Source: Alphaproteobacteria bacterium (GTDB lineage: Bacteria; Pseudomonadota; Alphaproteobacteria; Caulobacterales; Maricaulaceae). Taken from it: a stretch of 54,877 nucleotides of DNA. The notes below the pieces were generated by a model, which was not told the DNA's origin, did not search any database, and worked only from the letters and a program-made list of their open reading frames with translations. A program made the translations under genes and the position numbers. This document shows, piece after piece, positions 17,864 through 27,087 of the stretch; the stretch's first letter is position 1; every line of letters begins with the position of its first letter. The DNA is taken from the NCBI GenBank assembly GCA_024278855.1, contig JAJRSJ010000047.1:1-54877 (forward strand), given 5' to 3'.

Positions 17864-20637
17864 TACCGACGCCCCGGAACCGGATGCACACCAAAGCGCT
17901 GCCGAAACGCACTGTCAGCTCCGCCAGAACCAATAACGGCAGGTACTTTACGGTCAACAATCCGCTCGATAGTCAAGGCGATTTGCCGCTGTCCCTCAGC
18001 GTCCAAGCCACGATCTTCAGCCTGAACCTCAACCCCGACCGCATTGTTATTGACTATTAAATTGACACCCCCAACCCGGCGGTCATTCGCGGCAAAAACC
18101 GGGGCGGTAGAATTGGCCATGATTTTTGAGGCAGTAGCCAGCGCCGCGGTTAGATAAGATGTATTGACGCGGGTAGCACCGCCTCGCTCACCCGCAATAT
18201 CAAAAGACCGGGCCGTTGCGCGATTGATCGCATCAACAAGAGCGCGGCTATCAGACCGAGAGGTGACCCGTTCACCCACTTGCAAAACCGCGACAACCTC
18301 ATCATCCCCGATGCGGGATTGACCGCCATGCAAGCGCGGGGCGGCGGCAACTTCCGCCGTTGAAACAGGGCGGCGAGGACTGGTCTTTGAGACCCCCGGC
18401 GTCCCGTCGTGAAAAATTGCCGCCAGAAAGTCACCAATACCGCCGCCGAAGTCTTTACCAACAGGCGCCGTTATTCCCGGAGTGAAGCCGCGATTGCCGC
18501 CGAGAATGGCCGCCAAAATCCCGCCAAAACCATTGGCTTCTCTTTTGCCTAAAACTAACTGGGTTATAATTTCTTGCAAAGCGGCCAAGGCCACGGATTT
18601 TAGGTCTTTCCAAGACCGGATTTGCCGTCGCAAAATTTGGTTCCAGTCATTATTGGCCCGTGAAACCTTGTTCGTTTCCTTGCCGACTTTTTCCAAATCT
18701 TCCCGGTATTCTTTGAGATACCGGGCCGCATCGGCGGTGCCAATCCGCTCGCCGAGAGCTTCGAGGATTTTTCTTTGCAACCCGACTTTGGCATCAATGA
18801 CCTGCTCGGAGGCTTTAAGGGCTTCCAATATTCGCTTTTCAGCCTCGACTAAGGTTTCGCCGAATTGCTCGCGCTCTTTGGCGTCGTTGACCGCCTGGAC
18901 TTCGGCGCGGTATAATTGTTCCCGCGCCGCCAAAATCGCGTTGAATTTTTCCGCATCAATATTGGCCAGTTTTTGCAAGGCCAGCATTTTTTGTTTGTCG
19001 GCAAGGTAGCGGGCTTGCGGTGCGAGGGATTTTGCAAAACTAATATTCAGCCGCTTTTCCGCCGCCGCCGCACCATTTAACCGACGCTCATAATCGCGCA
19101 ATGTCGCGGAGATTTGTTGGAGGCTGAGAACATTTTTATCACCAGCTCGCAAACCCGCCGTGCGTAGATCGTTCAGTTGTTTTTCCTTAATCGCGACCTT
19201 GGCCAAAACATCCCCAATGCGCGACTGGACTTCGGCCACCTGTTTTGCCCGCCGCTCAAACGCTTTTAACGCCTTGGCACCGGCCCGAATGGCCTCAACA
19301 TTTTTATATTTTTCAGCAATAAAGGCGCGGAGCCGTGCGATTTCTTTCTCGTCGGTGATCAATTTTTTGTTAATCGCATCGTCTAGGGCTTTTTCGGCTT
19401 CGGCCCGCTGGTTGATCTTCGTGGTCGCCGCTTCGGTAAGACGGTTGAAAGCTACCGTTACCGCCGCCAAATCCCGCGCATCCTCTGCTCGTTTGGTTCT
19501 TTCGTCGGCCAGTTTCCGGGTCTCATCACGCAATTTTATAAGCGCATCGATTTCTTCCTGAAAGCCTTCCGCCCGCTTTAAAGCGTCCCCGACCGCCGCA
19601 TCGTCGAGCAAGCCAAAATAACCACCCCGGTCACGCGCCGCACGGCCCGCGACCCGGTCGAGAGTTCTTTGTCTCACACCTTCCAATTTGGCGATTTGCT
19701 CTTCGATTGGGGTTGCAAGATTTGCCGCACCATCGCCCGCCACGAAGTTTAAAAGCCCCGCCCACGCCGATTTCATACCCGCCGCTTCGTCGGCCCAAGC
19801 AATCCCGAGCCGCTGTTTCGACGCGGTGATCCGCAGGTCAGCCAGCTCAAGTTTCGCCGCCGCATCCTGGGCAGCGGCAATTAAAACATCATTTTGCACC
19901 GCACCAAATTCCTTGGCCTTTTCGATAGCCCCGTCGAGACCGCCCTCTACACTGAGGAGAGACTTGGCGAGATTTAGATTACTATCGCCAAATGTCCGGC
20001 TGGCCAATTGCTGGCGCTCTGTGTCACTTGTTGCGTTTTGGTAAGCGATGGCCACCAAATTGAGGCGGGTTTCCAATGTGTCCACGCTCGCCACTTGCCT
20101 GACCAATTCCGGGTTGAGCAATTTGATGTTTGAATAAAATTCACCGGAACCAAGAACAACTTCACCCAGGTTTTTACTGGCGGTTTTGAGGATGGAATTT
20201 AGCGAACTTTGTTCTTGCCTCTGCCCCGCCGTGACAAACGCCAAGGCCTGATAAGCGTCGGTCGCCAGACCAATATCGTCGGCGGTATCGCCAATGGCGG
20301 CGACCTCCCGCGCTGCCGCCGCGCCCGCCTTGAGGGCGGTTACCGCCGCAAATGTTACCGCCCCGATGGCAACCCCTGCCGCGACGCCTTTTGGGCCGAG
20401 AGCAACCAAGGCATCTCCGACAATCGGGATTTGGCTGGCAAACCCCTCAAACGCGCCGGCGCTAAAATTGACGGTGTCGTCTAGCGCATTGAAAGCCGGG
20501 CTTGATTTTCGGGCCGACGCCGCAACATCATCAATGGCAGACTGGGCTTTTTTGGCCGACGGGGTAAGTTTTTTGTCAAGATCGTCACCGTCCACACCAA
20601 GGCGAACAATGACATCTACTTTTTTGTCAGCAGACAT
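17863..20637 (-). CDS. Tail tape measure protein
   Basis: A 924-residue protein with long charged helical stretches throughout (for example residues 350-670) and a hydrophobic segment at about 95-112 (VAAGVAIGAVTFAAVTAL), as expected for proteins that fill the tail tube. The C-terminal third is less helical and Gly-rich. The length predicts a tail of roughly 140 nm by the usual 1.5 angstrom per residue rule (inference). It lies just after the frameshifted chaperone genes, as in lambda. Confidence 0.88.
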   Translation of the reverse strand: MSADKKVDVIVRLGVDGDDLDKKLTPSAKKAQSAIDDVAASARKSSPAFNALDDTVNFSAGAFEGFASQIPIVGDALVALGPKGVAAGVAIGAVTFAAVTALKAGAAAAREVAAIGDTADDIGLATDAYQALAFVTAGQRQEQSSLNSILKTASKNLGEVVLGSGEFYSNIKLLNPELVRQVASVDTLETRLNLVAIAYQNATSDTERQQLASRTFGDSNLNLAKSLLSVEGGLDGAIEKAKEFGAVQNDVLIAAAQDAAAKLELADLRITASKQRLGIAWADEAAGMKSAWAGLLNFVAGDGAANLATPIEEQIAKLEGVRQRTLDRVAGRAARDRGGYFGLLDDAAVGDALKRAEGFQEEIDALIKLRDETRKLADERTKRAEDARDLAAVTVAFNRLTEAATTKINQRAEAEKALDDAINKKLITDEKEIARLRAFIAEKYKNVEAIRAGAKALKAFERRAKQVAEVQSRIGDVLAKVAIKEKQLNDLRTAGLRAGDKNVLSLQQISATLRDYERRLNGAAAAEKRLNISFAKSLAPQARYLADKQKMLALQKLANIDAEKFNAILAAREQLYRAEVQAVNDAKEREQFGETLVEAEKRILEALKASEQVIDAKVGLQRKILEALGERIGTADAARYLKEYREDLEKVGKETNKVSRANNDWNQILRRQIRSWKDLKSVALAALQEIITQLVLGKREANGFGGILAAILGGNRGFTPGITAPVGKDFGGGIGDFLAAIFHDGTPGVSKTSPRRPVSTAEVAAAPRLHGGQSRIGDDEVVAVLQVGERVTSRSDSRALVDAINRATARSFDIAGERGGATRVNTSYLTAALATASKIMANSTAPVFAANDRRVGGVNLIVNNNAVGVEVQAEDRGLDAEGQRQIALTIERIVDRKVPAVIGSGGADSAFRQRFGVHPVPGRR

Positions 20638-20660
20638 TTTATAACTTAGTCATCTTGGTT

Positions 20661-20894
20661 TTACTCTTCTTGACTTTGTTCATCTTGATTGGCGGCGACA
20701 CCTACAATCCGCCCGGCTTCCAGGGCCGAAAACAACTGCGCCAAAATGCGCGGCAACAGGGTTGGGACTTCGAGTTGGGCTAACTTCAAAGCGGATGAGT
20801 AATCAAGCACGAGCATTCCACCACCTATGCTTGACCAGACGCCGGGGATTTGGGCGATTTTCCAGACAAGAGCTTCTTCGACGGTTTGGGGTTT
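20661..20894 (-). CDS. Frameshift extension of the tail chaperone (GT-like)
   Basis: A second frame, -1 relative to the chaperone, is open to 20661 and encodes QTVEEALVWKIAQIPGVWSS and about 58 further residues with protein-like composition. The zero-frame codons AAA AAC CCC give the heptamer A AAC CCC at 20894-20888. Slipping back one base there joins the two frames, giving a fused protein like lambda gpGT. No separate start or ribosome site is seen for the extension. Confidence 0.75.
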   Translation of the reverse strand, partial: KPQTVEEALVWKIAQIPGVWSSIGGGMLVLDYSSALKLAQLEVPTLLPRILAQLFSALEAGRIVGVAANQDEQSQEE

Positions 20895-21499
20895 TTCGGT
20901 TTGCCTTGGGCACCGTTTTCTTCTGTCGGGGCTGAAACCGCCGACGGTGCAGGGGTCGCCGAGGTCGGCACACCCTTGGCAGATGTCGCCGCCGACGCCG
21001 TACTCCCACTCGGCGCGGCGGAAGATGCGTTTCCCGCTTGGGCCTCCATAATATCCGGAGCCAAAACCCAGCCCCGCCACTCCGCGCACCGAGACGGATT
21101 GCGCAGCAGTGCGGCGAAATGACTGCGGTTGGTGATGTCAAAAGGCGAGCCGTCGGGGGCTTCAATGCCCTTGACCTTTGTGACTTTAAGCTCGGCCAGC
21201 GCGACGCCCAATAAAAACCGTTCATAGGTTTTGTTGGCCGCATCCGGGTTTTCCTGCGCAGCCAATAACATTTGCACGAAATTGTCGGAATGGTTTTGCG
21301 TCAAACCCAACTCCGCCAGAACCGCGCCGCCGTTAACCAATTGCCGCGCCATTTCTTCGGCGACGTTTTTGGCCAAGTCAATGTCCAGGCTTGTGGCGGC
21401 TGTGAAATAGACCACGGCCCGGTTTTTTTTGGCCAGTTCTTTTTGTGCGCCGAAAGGCCCCCAACGCAGGGTGCGGGCTTGATCAGATAATCTGATCAT
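20825..21499 (-). CDS. Tail assembly chaperone (lambda G-like)
   Basis: A 224-residue protein between tail tube and tape measure genes. The N-terminal half is structured and the C-terminal part is Ala/Ser/Pro-rich, ending KPKNPKPSKKLLSG onward. Position and size fit gpG, which coats the tape measure during tail assembly. Near the 3' end is a -1 slippery heptamer (see the next entry). The start codon overlaps the stop of the tail tube gene (TAATG). Confidence 0.75.
   Translation of the reverse strand: MIRLSDQARTLRWGPFGAQKELAKKNRAVVYFTAATSLDIDLAKNVAEEMARQLVNGGAVLAELGLTQNHSDNFVQMLLAAQENPDAANKTYERFLLGVALAELKVTKVKGIEAPDGSPFDITNRSHFAALLRNPSRCAEWRGWVLAPDIMEAQAGNASSAAPSGSTASAATSAKGVPTSATPAPSAVSAPTEENGAQGKPKNPKPSKKLLSGKSPKSPASGQA
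20888..20894 (-). promoter_or_regulatory. -1 programmed frameshift site (A AAC CCC)
   Basis: The minus strand reads AAACCCC in the chaperone frame as A AAC CCC, a canonical X XXY YYZ slippery site. It lies about 60 bases before the zero-frame stop, where the -1 frame is open. The upstream GAAAAAC is a less perfect alternative. Confidence 0.75.
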
Positions 21500-22464
21500 T
21501 AGTAAGTTGCTATTGTGTTGTTGAGCGTAATTTCAAGCATGGGATTGTCACCATTGGCCGCGGCGGTCCAATCAACGGTCATTTCCATTTTTTTACCGTC
21601 GCGCTTTGGATTGGGCCGGGTGGCAAAAATTCGCGGCAATAAAATGTTGATCTTATTGCCAGAAGCGGCAGTGCCGATGATTTCCAACTTCATCGGGGTT
21701 TTGCCGTCAAAACTATCCAGCAATGCCGGGCTGGTGTAGCGAACCTTAAACGTACCTTTGCAACTTGGCATACCTACCGAAAACTCGTCCGGTTCGAGAT
21801 TGAGGTTGACATAGCGGTCTTCCTCGATCGGGTTATCATAGTTAACATCTGCGGTCAGAAGTCGTGCGACTTTAACGTCGTTTAGAAACACCTCAAATCC
21901 GCCTTTGGGGACAAAATCGCGGGTGAGGGCGGCGACGGAAGTCAGCACGACAGGCGCGGTTGTGTCGGCATTGGCCGCGATAACCGGATATTCCAGCTTT
22001 TGGATTTCCGCAGCCCGGCCAATAGAGATTTTAAGCCCGGCGAAAACGGTGTTTTTCACGGTTTTCTGCGATGCGCCAGTTTCGAAGACCAGTGTTCCGA
22101 CCGGGAGTTGCGATTTACCCGACTTGAAAACATGAACATAAGGCCCGGCGCCCGTTGTTGCCGGCGCACCAAATGTATAGGCCAGAAAATCCCCGGACTG
22201 GCGCAAGCAGAGCCGGGTTGTGACGGTGCCGGCGGCAGAAATATCGCCCTCGGCGGGGTCGGACGGGTCGGTTAGGTCGTTGTTATTGCCGTATTCCGGG
22301 TCGTCGGCCAGAGGTTGGCTCCGGTCGATTTGCTCGCTAACATAATTAAAAGCCCGGTATCCGGCGGTCGGGACAACCGTGATGTCGGGGGTTGGTGCGA
22401 AATAAGCTTTGGTTTTGGCTTCCGTTAGAAAGTCGGATGTTTGAGCGGCTGATCCAATGGGCAT
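21499..22464 (-). CDS. Major tail tube protein
   Basis: A 321-residue beta-rich protein lying just upstream of the chaperone genes, where the tail tube protein is found in lambda-like phages. It is larger than lambda gpV, and part of the length may be an extra surface domain. No metal or catalytic motifs are seen. A GGAG ribosome site precedes the start. Confidence 0.75.
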   Translation of the reverse strand: MPIGSAAQTSDFLTEAKTKAYFAPTPDITVVPTAGYRAFNYVSEQIDRSQPLADDPEYGNNNDLTDPSDPAEGDISAAGTVTTRLCLRQSGDFLAYTFGAPATTGAGPYVHVFKSGKSQLPVGTLVFETGASQKTVKNTVFAGLKISIGRAAEIQKLEYPVIAANADTTAPVVLTSVAALTRDFVPKGGFEVFLNDVKVARLLTADVNYDNPIEEDRYVNLNLEPDEFSVGMPSCKGTFKVRYTSPALLDSFDGKTPMKLEIIGTAASGNKINILLPRIFATRPNPKRDGKKMEMTVDWTAAANGDNPMLEITLNNTIATY

Positions 22465-22491
22465 TTAAGTCTCCTTTTAGAGGTGGGTGGG

Positions 22492-22746
22492 TTATTTTTT
22501 GGGTGGCTTGCCCGCCGCGCCTTCAGGTGGGGCGGGAAGAACGAAAGCTTCGGGCGGGAATGTTTTGCCCGCAACGGCCGCATCACGCGGAGTGGCAAGC
22601 CGCGCTTGGCCGTTATCAATCAATGATCTTGCGTCCGGGGTTTGGAAAACCAAACCAAACTTGTATTTTTTTGACGAGCGGATAATCACGACGGCCGGGT
22701 TAATGTTGATTTTCGGATTGGCGGGTGTGGGGGATGAATAGGACAT
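22492..22746 (-). CDS. Small phage protein between tail tube and terminator
   Basis: An 84-residue protein with a strong AAAGGAG site before the ATG. The middle (AVVIIRSSKKYKFGLVF) looks folded, and the C-terminus is Pro/Ala/Lys-rich and probably disordered. No family recognised; by position it could be a tail completion or accessory protein. Confidence 0.6.
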   Translation of the reverse strand: MSYSSPTPANPKININPAVVIIRSSKKYKFGLVFQTPDARSLIDNGQARLATPRDAAVAGKTFPPEAFVLPAPPEGAAGKPPKK

Positions 22747-22766
22747 TTCTTTCTCCTTTAAAATTA

Positions 22767-23243
22767 TCAGGACAGCGCCGAACGCGCGTCCAGTTGAAAA
22801 TCTATGACAATGTAGCTGCCGCTGATCTGTCCAGCGCGACCAACATCTTCGTCGTTTTCGAAAACGTCGATTATTTCGCTACCAATACAGACACCTCCGA
22901 AAGTTTCGTCCGAGGTCACGGCGGTTTCGATTTCTTTTTCGCCTGCGACAATTGACGCCAAACGCTCGCCGGATTTGTCGAGCGGCGCGGGGCACCAACA
23001 CTCCCACTCTATCACCAAGCGGTATCCGGTTTCTGTCTCGCCGGAAATATAGCGTTCCTCGGGACTTGAGCGTTCCGGCATAACCGCCAGTCGGGTTTTT
23101 AGGGCTTGTCCGTCGATTTGCACCATCTTCCCGTCTTTTTGTACGGGCGTGGGCAAGACCGCACCGACGGTCTGGCTTTGGGCCAGTAAGGCCGCGACCA
23201 AGGCGACCCGGACGGCAGCGCGGGTTTGGTTTGATGTACTCAT
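22767..23243 (-). CDS. Tail terminator-like protein (lambda U position)
   Basis: A 158-residue protein. By size and place, between a Z-like protein and tail tube, it matches the tail terminator that stops tube growth and joins the head. The N-terminal helix AAVRVALVAALLAQ is followed by strands with an acidic C-terminal half. It overlaps the upstream gene by ATGA. The assignment rests mainly on gene order. Confidence 0.55.
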   Translation of the reverse strand: MSTSNQTRAAVRVALVAALLAQSQTVGAVLPTPVQKDGKMVQIDGQALKTRLAVMPERSSPEERYISGETETGYRLVIEWECWCPAPLDKSGERLASIVAGEKEIETAVTSDETFGGVCIGSEIIDVFENDEDVGRAGQISGSYIVIDFQLDARSALS

Positions 23244-23917
23244 TTTATGGCCGTGGCATCCATGGATTTTTCGAGTTCAATCCGCAAGTGATGGACAACC
23301 CGCTGGGGGTGACGGCGGCGACCTTGTTCGAAGATTTGGAAGGTGCGCAACCGCTTGCGACTAAAGGTTTGGCGAACAACTCTGCATAGGCCAAGGAAGT
23401 TTTTGGGGCCTTCGCGATCCAATTTGCGAACACGAAGTCCCCTAGCCCGCCGGTCAACTTGTTTATCTGTGACCCGAACGCCCAAAATAGGGCTGGAGCC
23501 TTTGGGAAAAATCATGGTCAATTCACCAAAGCGCGCTTGCGCGACTTCAACTTTGGTTTGCCCGCGCCCTGCCCTGATTTTTTCGGCAGGGGAGCCCTTG
23601 ATTGGAATAAGCAGGGCCTCGGCCAGACGCGGACGGATTGTCCCGACCAAGGCGTGCGGCGCGACGATTTGCGGGGCTTTGGAAAAAATTTCGGCGGAAG
23701 GGGAATACGCCAATCCGCGCGGAGGGTAGATTTCGTCTTGAACTGTCCCGGCCAATTTGCGGCCCATCCCCGCCCGGACAATATCGGCCCGTGCTTGATT
23801 TTTGACGGTCGCGGCGGACTGGATTGTCGCTTCGCGCAAGGCGGTGAGCAGCGCTTTCTTGCGGTGAGCCATCACCGTGCGGTAATCGCCGCGAATGGCT
23901 AGAGAAAAGTTTGACAT
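23240..23917 (-). CDS. Minor tail / tail completion protein (Z-like, DUF6441-like)
   Basis: A 225-residue basic protein with an N-terminal helical region (HRKKALLTALREATIQSAAT) like gpZ or HK97 gp10-type connector proteins, and an Arg-rich C-terminus. The last part is unusually basic for the family, and a second open frame runs beneath it. The ATGA overlap with the next gene argues that the frame is intact. Confidence 0.55.
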   Translation of the reverse strand: MSNFSLAIRGDYRTVMAHRKKALLTALREATIQSAATVKNQARADIVRAGMGRKLAGTVQDEIYPPRGLAYSPSAEIFSKAPQIVAPHALVGTIRPRLAEALLIPIKGSPAEKIRAGRGQTKVEVAQARFGELTMIFPKGSSPILGVRVTDKQVDRRARGLRVRKLDREGPKNFLGLCRVVRQTFSRKRLRTFQIFEQGRRRHPQRVVHHLRIELEKSMDATAIK

Positions 23918-24300
23918 TAAGGAACTGGCACCGCCGAGATTTGCACAATCAATTGATTGGCTTTGCGGCCATGGGGGATCGGCGAAGACGTGATTTCAAA
24001 AGCATCATGTCCAGCAAATGCGGCGGCGGGGACAAGCACAATACCAACCGCCAAGGTCAGGGATTTGTCGTCCAGTTCATGACGGCGGAAACGGGCGGTG
24101 AAGCCGACATGGAGAAAATCTCCCGCGCTAGCATAGCCGCTATCAACTTCTTCTTGCATGGTTTCCAAAATTGGCAGGACGGTAACCCCCTCGCCTGCGC
24201 TCAAGCCCGATTGCAACAATTCACAACCCATTCCGAAATGAGCGAAAACGGTGTTGATCATTCGGCGTTGATGTTGTTCTGCGGGCGGGATTGCGGGCAT
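23917..24300 (-). CDS. Head-tail joining protein candidate
   Basis: A 127-residue protein with strands and a conserved-looking centre (HVGFTARFRRHELDDKSLTL). Gene order places it where lambda FII lies, between head and tail modules. The start codon overlaps the next gene's region tightly (TAATG at its end). No family recognised from sequence alone. Confidence 0.5.
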   Translation of the reverse strand: MPAIPPAEQHQRRMINTVFAHFGMGCELLQSGLSAGEGVTVLPILETMQEEVDSGYASAGDFLHVGFTARFRRHELDDKSLTLAVGIVLVPAAAFAGHDAFEITSSPIPHGRKANQLIVQISAVPVP

Positions 24301-24314
24301 TGGTTAAGCGCGGA

Positions 24315-24809
24315 TTACTTGGCGGGCGGTTTTTGAGCGGCTTCGAGTTCAGCCTCAAGCTTATTATTTTCGGCCACAAGCCCCGCAACCGTTTTTCCCG
24401 CCGAAACTATGTCCGTCTGGAGTTGTTCGTTTTTGGTGGTGAGTTCCTCGACTTGTTTGGCGATGTCGGCCCGGCGGGTTTCTGCCGAGTCGCGACCAAC
24501 TTCAAGTTCGGCGATATCGGCGTGGGCGGCTTCGAGGGCCTCTTGCAAACCGCTACCCCCGCCAGCTTCCAACTCGGCAATCCGGGCAACCAGTTCCGCT
24601 TTTTTCATACTTGATGGTGCGGTCGATTTGGGTTTTTTCCCTGCCGCTTTGGCGAGTTCAACCGCCGCAGGGGCTTTTGTTGCGCCCGCGACAACAGCGT
24701 CAATGGCGGTTTGGGTGGGAACGTCGTAGACAATTCCGGCGGTAAAACTCTCGTCGATGTGGGAGTTTTTAGCCTGATATTTCCAGTCTTTTTCAATTCT
24801 GATTTTCAT
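24315..24809 (-). CDS. Coiled-coil head accessory protein (FI position)
   Basis: A 164-residue protein. The N-terminal 35 residues form a small beta domain (IRIEKDWKYQAKN), followed by an Ala/Lys linker and a long coiled coil from about residue 65 to the end (heptad-like Leu/Ala with Glu/Lys). In lambda the same slot holds FI, which helps packaging, but similarity cannot be shown by eye. A ribosome site AAGGAC precedes the start; a terminator lies just upstream. Confidence 0.55.
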   Translation of the reverse strand: MKIRIEKDWKYQAKNSHIDESFTAGIVYDVPTQTAIDAVVAGATKAPAAVELAKAAGKKPKSTAPSSMKKAELVARIAELEAGGGSGLQEALEAAHADIAELEVGRDSAETRRADIAKQVEELTTKNEQLQTDIVSAGKTVAGLVAENNKLEAELEAAQKPPAK

Positions 24810-24855
24810 TATTTTGTCCTTTTTTTGGGGGTGGATAAAGGTTCAAGACCTTAAA

Positions 24856-24883
24856 AAAACCGCCGAACGCATTCGGCGGTTTT
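24856..24883 (-). terminator. Terminator after the major capsid gene
   Basis: Inverted repeat AAAACCGCCGAA and TTCGGCGGTTTT around a 4-base loop, with T runs on both sides, so it may work in both directions. It lies 22 bases after the capsid stop codon in the leftward late operon and could reduce transcription of tail genes relative to capsid genes. Confidence 0.85.
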
Positions 24884-24904
24884 AATCTGGTCTTTTGATT
24901 TTTT

Positions 24905-25942
24905 CTAAGACGCGGTCAATTTTACCAAGGCTTCGGGCCGTTCACAGATGCAAAGCTTGTTGCTTTCTGTGTCCATATCAATGCCTTTGCTTTGATCCAG
25001 TTCTTTGACATAAACCGCGATTTCGTCGCTAGGTGCCATATTGACGGCGTCCATCCGGTTGGCGGGCGCGTCATATTCCTGGAACATTTCCATCGTCCCG
25101 AGCGGGAAAGCGTGACCTTCATTAGCCGCAATGAACGGGACATCCGCCCCGGCGCTGTTTGTGCCGACAGCGTTATAACTTTCAAACGTCACACTTTCTA
25201 TTTTCAGGGTGCGGGCGGGGTTAGGGTCAACCGCGTTCTGGCGCGAAGCCGCGAGTTGTTGCAAAGCCGCGCTGTGACTTAACAAATATTTCTCGTATTT
25301 GGGATGGAATTTAAGCTTGCGCAGCCAACCAGGATCGCACATCACATGGTATCCTGTAGACGTTTCTCCCCTCAAGTTTAGGGAAATATGGTCTTCCAGT
25401 TCTTCAATTTTACCCATGATGTCGGCATTTGCATTGGAAAAATCAAAGTCAATTGTCTTTTGCGTGATGCCCAATTCATTGAACAGATTATACATGGTTG
25501 TTCCGTCCGGGTTTAAAATAACCCCCTTAATCCCGCCCATCCGGTAAAATTCAAAGGTTTGGTCATGTGGCAGGCGGGTTTTGCGCAGACGCCGATCATA
25601 GGCTTCGGCCATGCTTTCCCCTCGCGCCGGGCCGGGGCGGAATGCAGTGAAGCCCTGGATGTCTGTTGGGGTCAGCACATCCCCGAACGCGAAATGCGGG
25701 ATGTCAAATGTGATACCGTCCGGTTTAGTGCGGTTGGTTTCTTGCCGCTGGCCACCTCTGGCCACCGGATCGAGCAAGACAACTTTGTTGTCTTGATAAA
25801 TCAACGTGACGGATGTGCTGGTCTGTGGGCGACGATCATAAATGCCCATTTGGCCAATGCGGCTATAGAGATTGGGTGCCCGGTTGACGGCCGAGCCAAT
25901 CTCCTGAACATTGAATGGGAACGCGATTTGTTGTTGTGGCAT
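24905..25942 (-). CDS. Major capsid protein (lambda gpE type)
   Basis: A 345-residue protein with the layout of the gpE family: an N-terminal arm, then DNKVVLLDPVARGGQ, IPHFAFGDVLTPTDIQG and a C-terminal P-domain-like region. The length equals gpE. It follows the decoration protein, as in lambda, and is followed by a strong terminator. It should form the hexamers and pentamers of the head shell. Confidence 0.9.
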   Translation of the reverse strand: MPQQQIAFPFNVQEIGSAVNRAPNLYSRIGQMGIYDRRPQTSTSVTLIYQDNKVVLLDPVARGGQRQETNRTKPDGITFDIPHFAFGDVLTPTDIQGFTAFRPGPARGESMAEAYDRRLRKTRLPHDQTFEFYRMGGIKGVILNPDGTTMYNLFNELGITQKTIDFDFSNANADIMGKIEELEDHISLNLRGETSTGYHVMCDPGWLRKLKFHPKYEKYLLSHSAALQQLAASRQNAVDPNPARTLKIESVTFESYNAVGTNSAGADVPFIAANEGHAFPLGTMEMFQEYDAPANRMDAVNMAPSDEIAVYVKELDQSKGIDMDTESNKLCICERPEALVKLTAS

Positions 25943-25974
25943 AGTATTACTCTCTTTCAGTTTTAAATTTTGGT

Positions 25975-26355
25975 TTAGGTGTCCAGCCCGGCGACAAGCT
26001 TGAACGACATCGCCCGGATGGCGGTTTCGATGGTGGCCCGTTGCCCAGCATCAACCGGAAAGTCGATTTCGTTGCTGTTGAGAATACCGGGGCCTACCGA
26101 CAAATAGGTGACCGCAACGGTCGCGCCGGGTCGCACCAATTCGGACGTGACGCAGACACCTGTCACCACCGCGACGGCGGCGGTGTCAAATACGGCGGGC
26201 GTTGTGCCGCCCGTAAACAAGACGCCGGGCTGGAGTTGAACCGCAGCCGCGCCGCCGTTTGTGAAATTGGCGTTAGTGCGGCAGTAGTTTGAGTTATATT
26301 CGTTTTTCAGCACCGCGCCGAGTTGACGAATTGTTGTGTGGTTTGTGGTTTGCAT
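25975..26355 (-). CDS. Head decoration protein (gpD type)
   Basis: A 126-residue protein of the lambda gpD family size, with a flexible N-terminus and beta-rich core (QPGVLFTGGTTPAVFD). Trimers of such proteins bind at three-fold positions and stabilise the expanded head. It lies between protease/scaffold and capsid genes, with an AAGGAAG ribosome site. Confidence 0.85.
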   Translation of the reverse strand: MQTTNHTTIRQLGAVLKNEYNSNYCRTNANFTNGGAAAVQLQPGVLFTGGTTPAVFDTAAVAVVTGVCVTSELVRPGATVAVTYLSVGPGILNSNEIDFPVDAGQRATIETAIRAMSFKLVAGLDT

Positions 26356-26391
26356 TTTGTCTTCCTTTCAGGAATGAGGTTTTCTTTGGCC

Positions 26392-27087
26392 CTAATCTTG
26401 GCCAAGTTTTTTACGGGTCGCCGCCTGGCGGGCTTTCAAGACTTGATCGAGACTGGCGGTTTTTCCAGCCGCTTGACCGCCCGTGCCGATGTCGGGGTCT
26501 TGGATTTGGCCGAGGCGGGGTGAGCCGGATTTGGCTTTGTCGGTGGTTAGGGCGGCTTTGGCTTCTTCAACGCTCATATTGGTGTCGAAAGCCAGAGTTC
26601 GGGCGTGGGCTTCGCGGCCTTTGGCTGCGGGCAGGGCCAGGATTTGTTTGGCTATGGCCATTCTGTCCCCGGATTTATGTGCCGATTTGTTCGCCCGTTT
26701 TTTGGCTGACTTTTTGCGGGAAGGTTTTGTATTGGCCTTGGCCGACAGATCCGCCATGACTTTGTTGGCAATGCGCGACGCGGCGACGCGGGCGCTGGGC
26801 TTTTTGTCGTCGTCCGCGGCGGCTTCGATCTCGTCGTCGTCCAGGGCCTCAACATCTTCGTCGTCGTCCATGGCGTCGATTTCGTCGTCATTGTTCATGG
26901 CGTCAACGTCGTCGTCCTCCATGCCCTCGACCGTATCTTCGGTTTCGTCTTCAACGGCTTCGGTGATCTCGTCGTCGGCAAATTCGGCGGATGCGGCAAA
27001 GTTGGCATTACCAATCATTGCCAAGGAAAGCCCGCCAAGAACGGCGGCAAGGGTTGCGCGGCTGGCCGCGTTTCGTAAATTCGACAT
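26392..27087 (-). CDS. Nested scaffold protein (Nu3-like) from internal start
   Basis: Inside the protease gene, in the same frame, the ATG at 27087 is preceded by AGGAGA at ideal distance. It would give a 231-residue protein starting MSNLRNAASR. It has a hydrophobic Ala/Gly-rich N-terminus, an extremely Asp/Glu-rich centre (about residues 35-90), a Lys-rich stretch and a helical tail. This mirrors lambda Nu3, made from an internal start in gene C. Direct evidence is the ribosome site and composition; function is inferred. Confidence 0.7.
   Translation of the reverse strand: MSNLRNAASRATLAAVLGGLSLAMIGNANFAASAEFADDEITEAVEDETEDTVEGMEDDDVDAMNNDDEIDAMDDDEDVEALDDDEIEAAADDDKKPSARVAASRIANKVMADLSAKANTKPSRKKSAKKRANKSAHKSGDRMAIAKQILALPAAKGREAHARTLAFDTNMSVEEAKAALTTDKAKSGSPRLGQIQDPDIGTGGQAAGKTASLDQVLKARQAATRKKLGQD

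Noticed and set aside
23245-23457. Frame under the 3' end of the Z-like gene suggesting a frameshift
   Set aside because: The annotated frame ends with an ATGA overlap to the next gene, so it is probably intact, though the basic tail is odd.
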